Shown here piece after piece: positions 50,327-60,984 of a stretch of DNA of 64,000 nucleotides; positions within the stretch are counted from its first letter, which is position 1; each line of letters starts with the position of its first letter. Where the stretch lies: contig OX485805.1 in the NCBI GenBank assembly GCA_950295325.1, positions 54,398,758-54,462,757 on the forward strand, written 5' to 3'. The notes under the pieces are model-generated. The model made no database searches. It saw only the letters and a program-made list of their open reading frames with translations, and was not told the DNA's origin. This DNA is from Polytrichum commune. Its lineage: Eukaryota; Streptophyta; Polytrichopsida; Polytrichales; Polytrichaceae. A program made the position numbers and the translations under genes.

Positions 50327-52556
50327 ATGGAGTTGCATCCCGTAGTTGAACAGGTGACTAACCGGATCGTCAAGCTCAGCCAGCTATCGCGCTTGGCCTA
50401 CCTTGCTCACCTCGATGCAGCACACTCGCAGGGTGTGCAGCGGGGTGCACTCTTATGCACCAATCTCGCACATGCCTTTGCGGCATCCCCCCAGAAGTAA
50501 GTAAATCTAGACATGTTCATAAGGTTGAAAATAGTGAAATTTTATTTGTGCACTTCTATAGGTGGACCCTATGATAGAAATGACAGCAACGAATCTTACA
50601 GGTGAATTGCATTTCGTGTTGTAGCACGTGATAGTGGCATGCCCACTCTGTTATTTGTGGAAAATACACATCTAAAGGGAACATTCGACAATGTTGCTTC
50701 TCAAAATATGTATAATTAGAGTCTTCATGACATTCTTCTATTTTCTTCCTCCGAAAGCTGTGCTTTGCAATATATATGTTTCAACTGTGCAAAAAACTAT
50801 CAGATGCATCATTAATATATTGAACAAGTCTTTTGTCCATATTTACTTGAATCCTAGTGTCAAGCTCAAATTGCGCAAGCAGGAGAGGGCGTTGGTGGCA
50901 ATTATTTCGTCCTACAATGATATACTGTCGGCACACCAACCTTTTGAAAACTTCCCGAATGTGATCAAGCAGGCAATTCATGACGTTGGTGCGGTGGCCC
51001 AGTTTGCGGGCGGCGTGCCCGCCATGTGCGATGGCGTCACCCAGGGACAGCCAGGCATGGAGCTGTCTCTTTTCTCACGCGACACCATTGCGATGAGCAC
51101 GGCGATCGCACTCTCGCACAATGTGTTCGACGCGGGTCTGTACCTGGGCGTTTGCGACAAGATCGTTCCTGGACTCTTGATCGGTGCACTGCACTTTGGC
51201 CACCTCCCAGCCGTGTTTGTGCCCGCGGGTCCGATGCCGAGTGGTTTGTCAAACAAGAAAAAGGCACATGTGCGGCAACTTTATGCCCAGGGCAAGGCGA
51301 CGTGGGAGGAGCTGCTCGAATGTGAAGCACGATCATACCATGCCGCCGGCACTTGCACTTTCTATGGAACAGCCAACAGCAATCAAATGTTGATGGAGAT
51401 TATGGGCTTGCACTTGCCAGGTGCTGCCTTCATCACTCTGGGAACGCCGCTCCGTGACGCACTCACTGTGGCCGCCGCTCAACGCGCGGTTGCGATTTCT
51501 TCGCACGGTGAGGGAGGTGGGAGCTGTAACTCCATGCCAATCGGACGTTTGGTGGATGAGAAAAGCATTGTGAACGCCATTGTTGGCCTGCTTGCCACCG
51601 GCGGTTCCACAAATCACACACTGCACCTTGTGGCAATTGCTCGTGCAGCTGGGATCGTGATTGATTGGGATGACTTCAACGAGCTCTCCAGCGTGGTGCC
51701 GTTGCTGGCCCGCATCTACCCAAATGGTGACGCTGACGTGAACCACTTTCATGCCGCAGGTGGCCCGGGATTTGTAATCCGTGAGCTACTCGACGCAGGC
51801 CTAGCCCACGAGGACGTGAACACCATCCTTGGTTGCGGTCTACGTGCCCACTGCCGGAAGCCTACTCTCGACATGCACGGCAAGGTCGTTTGGCATGAGG
51901 TGCCAAGGCACAGCGGCGACGAAAATGTGGTCCGCCCTGCATCTAAACCGTTTAGCAAGGATGGTGGCCTAATTGTCGTGTCCGGTAACCTCGGCCGTGC
52001 GATCATGAAGGTTTCCGCGATCTGCAAGGAACAACAATATGTGGTCGAGGCGCCTGCACTGACATTTGACTCACAAGAGGCCTTTGTGCACGCCTACAAG
52101 GCCGGCCAGCTCAACCGCGATTTCGTTGCCATCCTCCGCCTCCAGGGCCCTCGCGCAAACGGTATGCCAGAACTGCATGCGCTCACACCTGCGTTGTCGA
52201 ACCTGCAGGACGCCGGCCATCGCGTGGCATTGGTGACCGATGGCCGTATGTCCGGCGCCTCAGGGAAGGTGCCCACCGCCATCCATGTCTCGCCGGAGAC
52301 CCTGGCAGGCGGCCCTCTAGGCCTCGTGCGGGATGGCGACATCATCCGCTTGGATGCGCACACCTGCACGCTGGAGGCTTTGGTGCCGCATGCGCTTTGG
52401 GCCCAACGTTCGCGGACAGCGACGGCGGACTTGGCAACCAGTCCCATTGGCATGGGGCGCGAGCTATTCTCCATGTTCCGCCACTGCATCAGTGACGCCG
52501 AAACGGGTGCGGTCACCTTCCCACTCCCATCCGCAACCCCGCATAAGGGCCACTAG
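50327..52556 (+). CDS. edd: 6-phosphogluconate dehydratase (Entner-Doudoroff), two exons: 50327-50496 and 50858-52556
   Basis: The enzyme dehydrates 6-phosphogluconate to 2-keto-3-deoxy-6-phosphogluconate using an iron-sulfur cluster. Exon 1 starts at ATG 50327 and encodes the conserved Edd N-terminus ([13 protein letters not shown], then [13 protein letters not shown]). Exon 2 resumes in phase through a split Asn codon and runs to TAG 52554-52556. The joined product is 622 residues; E. coli Edd is about 600. Visible motifs: [16 protein letters not shown] (Cys about 114); [11 protein letters not shown], which fits ILVD_EDD signature 1 (Cys about 156); [13 protein letters not shown] (Cys about 223); and [11 protein letters not shown], which fits signature 2 (about 517-527). 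[10 protein letters not shown] and the MCDGVTQGQ block separate it from dihydroxy-acid dehydratase (IlvD). No stop or frameshift is present. Exons are clearly GC- and CpG-rich, unlike the intron and flanks. The only other start, ATG 50691, lies inside the intron and would lose the N-terminus. No aldolase (eda) gene or operon partner is in the window. Plastid or cytosolic location is not resolved. Confidence 0.93.
50497..50857 (+). other. spliceosomal intron of edd (361 bp)
   Basis: The donor is GTAAGT at 50497-50502, directly after the codon fragment AA. The acceptor is CTTGAATCCTAG ending at 50857, behind a T-rich stretch. Removing it joins the Edd N-terminal block to the downstream Edd reading frame in the correct phase (AA|T = Asn). 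Unspliced, exon 1 hits TAA at 50498. The intron is AT-rich like the surrounding DNA, in contrast to the GC-rich exons, so it was probably gained after the coding sequence entered this genome. Confidence 0.88.
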
Positions 52557-52849
52557 GATTGCACTTTCCATGTCCAATGTGACTCCAAGTGGGAAACTAG
52601 ATTGACGTTCTTATTGTCGTCGGAAAATTTAGATATACTTCAAGGGTCTAATTAGAAGAAAAAAATTAGCCCACCATGTACATAATTAAATGCTCGTGTG
52701 CATGAAAAAGGGTCCTTCAATTATGGGAAACGTATATGTATGCAAGAAAATGTCTTATATAGAACACATGAATATATGGTAATTGGAAACATATCGGTGG
52801 CTATTGTGAATGATTGGTCAGTGCTTGAATCCTCCTTACACCTCACATT

Positions 52850-52916
52850 GTCGTTATGTAATCAAAGGTTGTGATTACACAGCCTCAATAAACACAACCT
52901 TTAATTACACAACGAC
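52850..52916. repeat. short inverted repeat downstream of edd with AATAAA in its loop
   Basis: Arms 52850-52873 and 52893-52916 are near-perfect inverted copies (GTCGTTATGTAATCAAAGG-type against CCTTTAATTACACAACGAC). The 19-nt loop and arm edge contain AATAAA at 52887-52892, about 330 bp past the edd stop. It could be a tiny foldback element, and the hexamer could serve as a polyadenylation signal. Confidence 0.5.
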
Positions 52917-53984
52917 CAACACTACAAAATTTACGTTCACCTAATTTTTTTGTTCAAATTCATCTTAAAATGGCAGTTGCAACATTTGTAATGCGACATT
53001 TGAGATCCTTATATGTCAAATCATTAAGGTGTGTTCAAAGGGACTCCCCAAGATTGAAGTAGCATAAGCCATATCCACTTGGGTAATTGAATATTTTGAG
53101 TGGTACCCTTGGCAAACTAAGTGTACAATGTTGCGAACCCTAAATGTACTCACTCTCCAAATACTCTCAACACTTACAAATCCTTTCACTTCCAACACAC
53201 TCAAATCATGTCATGAAAGCGGGAAAGACTTGGGTTTTTTTTTTCAATAATTATAATGTATTTCTATAAAACTTGTGTGCGAACTAAATGCAATGATTCC
53301 ACTCTCCAAGATCCTCTAAACCCAATGTTTCAGCTTCACATTCCTTACACTAGCTTCGGGGATTTGAAAGAAACACTATATTCGTTAAATTGAAACTTTC
53401 TCTTGTCTCAAATTAATATATAGACCACAACAACATGAAGTCGCCCAAAACTATATTGTCAACAATCTCAAATATGTTATCAGTCTTAGTATCCCAAAAT
53501 CAATTGTTGGCCGACATAAGCACATTGGGTAGAGCACTTGATACCAACTTCATCAACAAAAACACATTGGGTAGAGCACTTGAAACCAACTTCGCCAAAA
53601 AAATCATATAGAATGATTTATATTATTAGAATGGCCAATACAATATATACACTACAACCTACATAGTATCATGTAATAAATGCAAATTTATTCAACCCTA
53701 CAATTTAGGCCCCCACATAATAATAAAATGAAGTTCACATTTGTTGGCAAATATTCTATATGGATATTCATCCAACCCCGAATAATATAGCGTTTCTAAG
53801 TTCAACCCAAACTCTACACCAATTTTGAAGAGCACACATATGACTACTACTAGTTACATATCAAATTAAAATCATGATAACACAATCCTACCAACGTCTC
53901 ATTCAATGTGGTTTGTTTCTTGTACGATCCGAGCAAGGTTGCCTTTTGCAAAAATTATGTACTTTTGAAGGATGGACACTGATT
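52917..53984. other. AT-rich DNA between edd and the transposase relic
   Basis: It contains an imperfect direct duplication of about 45-50 bp (53522-53567 and 53568-53613: CACATTGGGTAGAGCACTTG). A phrase ACACTATATTCGTTAA near 53369 also occurs near 57069. No gene is seen. Confidence 0.55.
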
Positions 53985-54500
53985 CACTATGATTTTTCCG
54001 TGGTTTCCATACTATGAATATGAAATTTATATCTATCCAAGATGGACCATGCTCAGAATCCACCTTCCATCAAAAGTTAGGGTTTGTATCCCAGTCCGTG
54101 TAATGCCGAATCACATCTTCATTCCGTGCCATCAGTCGGTAATATTCCACCTGAATCTATTAAAAAAGAAAGCTGGAAGTTGCAAAATTTGGTTTGGACA
54201 AGGCTCTTGCCATCCACACTGACTTTACATATGTTTTATCTCTAGGATGCATAATGAGAATATAACGTTCATGACAATCCATTGCAATGCGGAAAGATAG
54301 TGGGGGACGGTCACTAGCAGGCCCGATGTAATGGTCGTCCACATCAAACTCCTCAGGAACCTCTCTATTTCCCAAAAGACTAGCCTCCGAAGCTTGTACA
54401 TCCACATGTGTTTGTGGCCAAAATCCATGTCTCAAAGTAAGGGGGGTATCTTGGTGTAGGTCTGCCAAGGCGGCACAAACCCATTTATGTAATATATGCC
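53985..54500 (-). pseudogene. C-terminal fragment of a second DUF7869-type transposase
   Basis: Minus-strand translation gives GFWPQTHVDV, DDHYIGPASDRPP, SFRIAMDCHERYI and KSVWMARALSKPNF. A frameshift follows, then QVEYYRLMARNEDVIRHY, an internal stop after DTNPNF, and WKVDSEHGPSWID...VWKPRK. Each block aligns with the C-terminus of the larger copy at 57.5-60.6 kb (GFWPQSR, DEHYVGPARDRPA, WDTKKNFKWTVDS, CAWKPRKGS). It is diverged, frameshifted and stop-containing, so it is an older relic of a related element in the same orientation, not a recent duplicate. The catalytic region is absent. Confidence 0.8.
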
Positions 54501-54539
54501 TCAAATGTATATCGATTTTCACATGCTCCCTCTCCCCCC

Positions 54540-55920
54540 TTCCCTTAGATTTTGTTTGTTTTTATTTTGGCATTAGCGTTTGGAGCCCTCGCTTGAGGTC
54601 ATCAGTGAATCAAACTTGGGAAGCTTCTTCTATGAGACCGTTTACGATGCCGTGTCCACCATCAACTACTCCAAGGAGCCTCTTGATGCCGGCATTGTCG
54701 ATAACCCCCCACCCAAGCAAATATTCGGATAATCTTCGTCTCCATCACCACTCAAGGGCATAAATCGCAATTGCGTCCGGGCGTCCCCCACTCGGCCTGG
54801 CGGCAATATTACACCTCAACAGCGGCTGCGGATGGACGCTCAGCCTACAAAGAGTGGACCTGTCGTGCACCTCTCCACGAGGAGTGCCCGAAACATCATG
54901 GACATAAGGGGGACCCCGGAATGATACCCGGGACTTGTGACGCCGTTGGTGAGAGGGCCCAAGTGATCCTAGTGTGGGTGAGGGCCCCGGGTGTTGGGAA
55001 CGCCTCCCACCCATGGAGACTAGGAGGCATGAGGGTAAGGCCATCAGCTATGCGTAGCTTATGATGTGTAGATTCTAGAATGCTCAAGAAAACCTTAATC
55101 GGAGGTGTGAGCTAGGAGTTATGGAAATCTTAGTGGGCGGTGTCATGGGACAGCGCCCTCGTACAACAATGGCCTGGGAGTGGCTCCCGGGACTGCCAAG
55201 GTTTGAACATGCATAACTTCCTCAATATTTTCCCCAATGGGGCAAGTGAGGAGTCCATGGGCATCTACGTGAATTATAGATGAAAATGGAATGGTTGTTT
55301 GTTAGCATCAGATATCACATAAGGAAGTTATGATGGTCTAAAGCTGCTGGGGGCTTCTAGGCCCAGCGACTAATGGAAAATGTCTACTTATTCCCAAGTC
55401 TTAGTAGAGAGAGAAAAAGTTTCTTGACGTTGGGGTAGGGGCCTTGCCAAAAATCCTAGAAGCTTATATGGGTGAGGTGGTGGGGCCTCACCCACCCTAG
55501 GCCAAACAACATGGCTCCCATGGGCTTTGATCCAATGTGAGGGCATAGTTGCCTAGTATGATTCGGGTTGTTATAGTGTTGTTCCGGCAATGCGATGATC
55601 AACATAAGATTGGACTTCCATGAATGGAAGTCCACATCTAAGAATTGGTTACCGATTAAGGGGTGAGTCCCCAAAAGCAAAGTAGGAGGGTTGATTCCCT
55701 CTTATGAACTATAAGGTCCGGGATAGGAGAACTAACAATTAGCATGGCGGTATGCGAAGGGTTAGCGCTCGTAACCTTTGCTAGAAATAAAACTGGTTAA
55801 GATTGTTTAGGGGGCTAGCAAAGGTTGCGACATGACCCCTTCCTATTATTTTGCGGGATGCTTTGCCTTTATTCACCAACTCGGACGCAAATGCCCCCCG
55901 TGCCAAAGTGACGCCCCGCA
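54540..55920 (+). other. GC-richer block, possible retroelement remnant
   Basis: 54581-54730 reads plausibly as EPSLEVISESNLGSFFYETV...AGIVDNPPPKQIFG before a stop, and 54795-54905 reads TPQQRLRMDAQPTKSG, but neither matches a family I know. The rest (CCCGGGACT, GAGGGCCC, CTCCCGGGACTGCC) has an LTR-like feel without a demonstrable second LTR. Confidence 0.3.
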
Positions 55921-57474
55921 CAAAGCTTAATCATACATTATAATCATTCTGCACTAAAAAGGAGCGTGTAACATGTTTGGGTTTTTCTCCTCAAACTAAC
56001 ACATGTTTCTTGGTCTGATGCGTTGCAAGTTGCATCCAACCCTAAACCTCTGCGGTCCAATGCGTCGATTGAGTTGGAGTGTTTATACGCCATGTCTAGA
56101 AATGCAAGACAGTCCACTTCATCGTGTTCGAATTCTTCGTCATATAATTCAGGCGGTCGATAGACACCAAAATGTGTTATGGAGGGCCCATGTCCCAACC
56201 TTGGCTATAGTCGCAGTGCGGAGATTTTCAGGAATGTTGAAGGAATGCAAGGAAAAGAATCGACGACAAAAGAGAAAGATGCAGTCTCCAAGGCTAGATA
56301 GGCCATCGTAGGCGTAGGGGTTTGGGCCATAAGCAAGATGATATTGGGTTGCACTATCCAATGGATGTGTGGTGTTAGCATGCTATTCAATTTACATGCC
56401 ATACGTTGCATATTTTATTTCCAATAATATGAGTGTTATATGATTTCCCCTTCAATATGATGTAATGTTTGGATTGTCCTACCTAAACCATCTCGATATG
56501 AGTTCTTAATTGGGTTCTTGATATGAACACCCGCTTCAAAAAAATTGCATCTTACAACAATCTCCAATGTTTATGTCATTTTATCCATGTTCTTCTGTTT
56601 GTAAATGTCTCAAAATACCCAAAAGTCCCAAATTAATGAGTATAGTGTTAAGACCAAGGAAAGACCCCAAGGACTCCAATATATGCAAGAATTCTATAAA
56701 ATATACACAAGAACAATGGTCGTCTTAGCAATTGATTACACATATTCTTATGTTTGTCCCCAGAGAGATGCCTCTCAATTGGATACCAAGGTATTTCCAA
56801 TCCTAATTAGAGAGCCATGCATCTGTAAATGTATTGATCAATTGTGTGTACCTCTAACCTAAATCCTATCGCGATTCTTTACCGCATGCCAAATCAATTT
56901 GTTGTTGCATCTTCAAGGAAGCTTCAAGGATCAGAGAGTCTTAGAGTACATTGTCCTAGAGGAGATTTTTGGCACGATTGGTTGTTAGAACGAAAGTAGA
57001 TTCATTCATCCAATATATTCACATATAATTAACTACTTAGAAAGCACAAAATTATTTAGATTAAAAGGAACACTATATTCGTTAATCGGAGACTTTTGAA
57101 AGTCTCAAAATAAAATATGCCCATGGTTTGGGATGCCAATATTGTGGGCATACGGAATATTGGGAACATCAAGAACATGACGATTTAAAATTTTACACGT
57201 AAAGCATATTCTTATTACTAAAAATAGAGAACTTCAATTAAAATGAAAACGTGAGCTCTTTGTGGAAAATAACAATCAACTCTAAAAAAACAATTGGTTT
57301 ATGTCATTATAGAGTTTGGGGTGCGCATCCCATAAGTAAGGCTCTTATGAATTTGGATGGCACATCCCAAACGTATACAACAATGGAGTGTGACAAGTCC
57401 ACTAAGTCTAATAAAAACCAAGTCTACTAAGCGCCCATGTTTTTCGCCATTAACTCCCACCTAATATGTTATGT
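55921..57474. other. no gene recognised
   Basis: Open frames up to 102 codons on both strands overlap one another and show no domain. It may include the 3' end of the DUF7869-type element, but no terminal repeat was found. Confidence 0.45.
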
Positions 57475-60400
57475 TTACACATCTCCATCTTCCGCTTCAT
57501 ATCCATTCTCAGCGTCATTCACCGCAGCTGCAATACGTGCCAAGTTGTCTTTGGCAAAATCTATATGTTTTTGGGGGATGGTCATTGTTTCTGTTTTGGA
57601 ACCTTTGCGCGGCTTCCAAGCACAAAGTATAGTATCCGTGTTTATCCAAACCGGTGTGTACGCTGAGTCCACTGTCCACTTAAAATTCTTTTTGGTGTCC
57701 CAACCTAAATAAGTGCGTAGCACGTTTTGGTCTTTAGTGCTTGGACGACAATATTCCACCTCAATTTGACGAAAGTTGGGGCTAGTTCGAACAAAATTGG
57801 GTGAAGACAATGCTTTCACCAACCAAATTGGCTTGGGATGCTCCTCATCCCCTGCTCGTACGAGGACCAAATAACCTTCATGGCAATCAACACCTACACG
57901 AAACGATGGTGCCGGTCGATCTCGGGCAGGGCCAACGTAATGCTCGTCCATTGCGAACTCTTCACGAACGTCTCCATTGCTAAAAAACATGGTGTCGGAC
58001 TCGACAACCGTTAAACGGCTTTGTGGCCAAAATCCTTGTGTTAAAGTTGTACGGGTGTCGCCACTAAGTGTCATTAGGGCCGAGCGAATGCGATCCCAAT
58101 ACGCAATCAAAGGTTCATGAGTATCTCTAACACGTCTAGTGATGTCCTCCTCACACAACTCTTTCCAATATTCAATGAATCCGGATATGCCTTTGATGAT
58201 TTCCGGCCCATTCCTCATGGGGTCGGGTTTGCAAGGCTTTGGATCCCCATCCGGGAGCAAACATTTCCCATCATTGTCTTGACGCCATACGAGTATACCA
58301 TCATCCGGGCCCCAATTAGGAGATGTGCACAAAAGCTTAAATTGTATGGCCGGGAGACCATCATCCCTTATATAGAATCGGAATTGTTGTGCTTTGGTAT
58401 GTCCCACCAAACGGTCCCCTCCCTTCAACATGTATGGCTTGATGAAGACCTTGAAATCTGGTACTTCCTCAATCATGTGCGGAATTACCGGCATATGGTC
58501 CAAATCCATATACGATTTCATAAGAAGTGGTATGGTTGGAAAATCTTCTTCATGCAACTTCATGCTCCACCGTCCGAAAGACGCATCAATGTCATCGTGT
58601 GTGTGTCCCACCATCAAGAAAGACACAAACACCTCCTTGAAGATTCCTTTCGCCACAAGCAAGGACCAAAAACAAAATACATATCGACATTTGTTGTCCT
58701 TCGCACAATTATCAAGTTGAACGTGGAGAGTTGGAGGCAAAGGTTTCGCACAAAGAGGTTCTCCGGGTGGCTCCGGCAATGACGACATACAAACCTCCTT
58801 CCCCTCAAGCAGTGCTTCGTAAAGGGGTGTCGTTCCACAACCATCAAACAATGCACGTGATGAATGTACCGGTGGCTTCTCCAGATCGCGCAAGAGTTTT
58901 GCAAATGATCCCACCGTGTGGTTAGCATCGCCAGGGTAAAAATCCAGACCATAATGGGCATACTTTACGTCTCCATGTCCGTGGGCAATCATCCCTGGGA
59001 AAGAAACAAACGATGCATGAATGAAAACAACAACAACCCTAAACGGATGTATGAAGTTGAAACCTAACGTAAACACACCTAGTAAAATTGGATAATTTGA
59101 ACACATATTTGTGATTTCATACAAACCTGTGACAGCTACTGGCAACTTGAAGAGTCCATCCGTGGCCTTTATTTTCCATGCATAACAAGGGCATGCGGTC
59201 TTTGCATGGTCCATTTTATCATGGATGATTGTTAGAACCTCTGTAGGCCTCATTATGGATAGAGCACGGTTCTTATAGTAATCTTGACGGTGAGCCTCTT
59301 GGTTGTTGACATGTTCAATATATTTTCTTTGGTGTCTGGAGTGTGATTCGGTGCCTATGGGGTGGGCGTCCCGAAGACCTTTGTATTTTTCACACGTCGT
59401 ACACCTAGCGAACTTGTCCCCAGGTCTCTTCAAAATGTATTCAGCAAACTGTTGGTTTTTAATCACACTCAACTTGGACAAAGAAATGGGCCCACATCCC
59501 GCTATGCGACCCACTTCGTTAATGTCCGTTAAAATGTTCTTCCATTTTGTTCCCATGGGCAAAACCATTTGTACAATTTTCTCCCCTGACGACAATGTTC
59601 TCGTTTTGTGGGGCATTGCATCGGCCAATGGGACAATGATGGTGGAGAGTGTCGCAGAGGCTTGGAGTGTAGCCTCCCTGGGTTTCTTTGTACCCAAATT
59701 TCCATGAAATCGAGAGCGCCGACCCAACGATGAATACTTTTGAAACCTATAAAAGTCAGACTTTGAAACGGCGTGGATGGTATACCACGCGGTACAACAC
59801 ACTTCCACATTCTCAAGTGTGACCACCTTATGCCCATGGGTGTCAATGTGCACATTTATGTGGACCTCGAGTTTCTTTGCCGATCTCATCCGGAAATCCG
59901 CAAGCCACATCTCTTAACGTAGGGACTTAATTTTCTCCCGCGAGAAAAATTGGCAACATTTCCGATCGCAACAGTCCTTGGCGGACACAAGACGGATAGA
60001 TTCGTCTCCCAATATGCGATCCCGTCTACGTTCTTTATCTCCTCGAGGCACACGGTTAGAATCATATTTGCGCAGGCCTTTGCGAGGACGTATGTTGGCC
60101 AACAAAGCTAATTGCGTTTGCTTATGGCGCCGCTCATGGTCCAACAAGCTCACTCCGTCATAGAGAACCCGACAAAGAGGCCATCGACGCAAGGAGAATC
60201 TCCATGTCACCGGGACCTCAAGCGGAAGCAATGAATTCAAGATGCACACACCAACATCGCTAGGACCAAGGGGGTTGGCATCCACACAATCACGGGGATC
60301 GGAGTTTCTACATATGCCATCTGCCACAGGGACACCAAGGTCGTTGTGTAGGACGACATCAAGGCCAACCCATTGCTCCCTCCCGAAACCGGCACACAAA

Positions 60401-60603
60401 GGAATGTCATCGTGGTCATCCCTGGAATGTAGAGATTGTTCGTGCACTTCCAAAGATTCATGGGAGGATGCATCCACAAACACCCCCATCACGTTAGGCA
60501 TACCATTACTACCCGCCGACGGGGAAGAAAGTTCACAGTTACCATCGGAGGACGAAGCAATTGTGGGAAACTCCAATGAACTATATGCCGCGGGCAGCGC
60601 CAT
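57475..60603 (-). pseudogene. DUF7869-type DDE-like transposase gene, one intron, one premature stop
   Basis: This is a minus-strand gene starting at ATG 60603-60601, the first ATG in frame. It reads 229 codons, meets a single TAA at 59914-59916, then continues in the same frame for 768 codons after removal of an in-frame intron (58995-59126). The product would be about 997 residues. Landmarks in order: a Cys cluster CCDRKCCQFF just before the stop; HGNLGTKKPR; a CTTCEKYKGLR zinc-finger-like motif; HDKMDHAKTACPC; LPVAVTG-MIAHGHGD across the splice; QLDNCAKDNKCRYVF near 58711 (candidate catalytic Asp); and GHTHDDIDASFGRW near 58600. These match the plant and animal transposon proteins annotated DUF7869. 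The enzymatic role is inferred. The single disabling change suggests recent inactivation. A palindrome array lies directly upstream at 61.0-62.3 kb. An alternative is that the TAA is a sequencing error and the gene is intact. Confidence 0.75.
58995..59126 (-). other. intron in the DUF7869-type transposase (132 bp, multiple of three)
   Basis: On the minus strand the exon ends ...GTCACAG, followed by GTTTGT, and the intron ends TTTCTTTCCCAG before GGATGATT. Splicing gives VTGMIAHGHGD, a continuous conserved block. The intron has no stop and is 44 codons long, so unspliced RNA stays open and adds a hydrophobic stretch that does not belong to the family. Confidence 0.75.
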
Positions 60604-60984
60604 AAAACCTAAGCAAACCAATAATTAATGACAAACAAAACAAGCACAGCAATGCACACAAAAGCGAATACGAGAGCTGTGTAGGTATATGGCTCAAAAA
60701 TCACAAAGAACTCTCGCGGCATCGTTGGGGGACCTCACATATGTAGACGAACGTGCTTTCGAAAACAACGCCATGACATGGAAATACAACATGGGATCCA
60801 CACGGCAATGGACAACGGCATGCAATTGTAAAATGGATAAGCAACGTGCATTGATTATGAGCACCCAAAATGCACTTGCATCATTATAATGATGCAGTAA
60901 AGCAATTGAGGGACATGTCTTTGACGGGTGTGTGCATGCGAACGACCGACCCCAAGACAGAGCCAAAACTGAGGGATGTATGTA

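Noticed and set aside
50691..50857. Start of the 621-codon open frame at ATG 50691 as the edd start
   Set aside because: These 56 codons lie in the intron, are AT-rich and match nothing in Edd. The true N-terminus is encoded by exon 1, and a canonical donor and acceptor join the two in phase.
50327..52556. edd as bacterial contamination or assembly chimera
   Set aside because: The intron has plant-like composition and canonical splice sites, and both flanks contain repeats shared with the rest of the window. Contamination would not produce a split bacterial gene with a restorable frame.
50858..52556. dihydroxy-acid dehydratase (IlvD) as the product
   Set aside because: The [22 protein letters not shown] and NGMPELHAL contexts, the length and the N-terminal VTNRI block follow Edd and not IlvD.
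51026..52605. Other frames of 66-140 codons overlapping edd exon 2
   Set aside because: They arise from the high GC content of the edd coding sequence, and none has a recognisable domain.
57801..59707. Plus-strand frames of 60-221 codons opposite the transposase (for example 58117-58782)
   Set aside because: They are antisense shadows of the minus-strand transposase, whose frame carries all the recognisable motifs.
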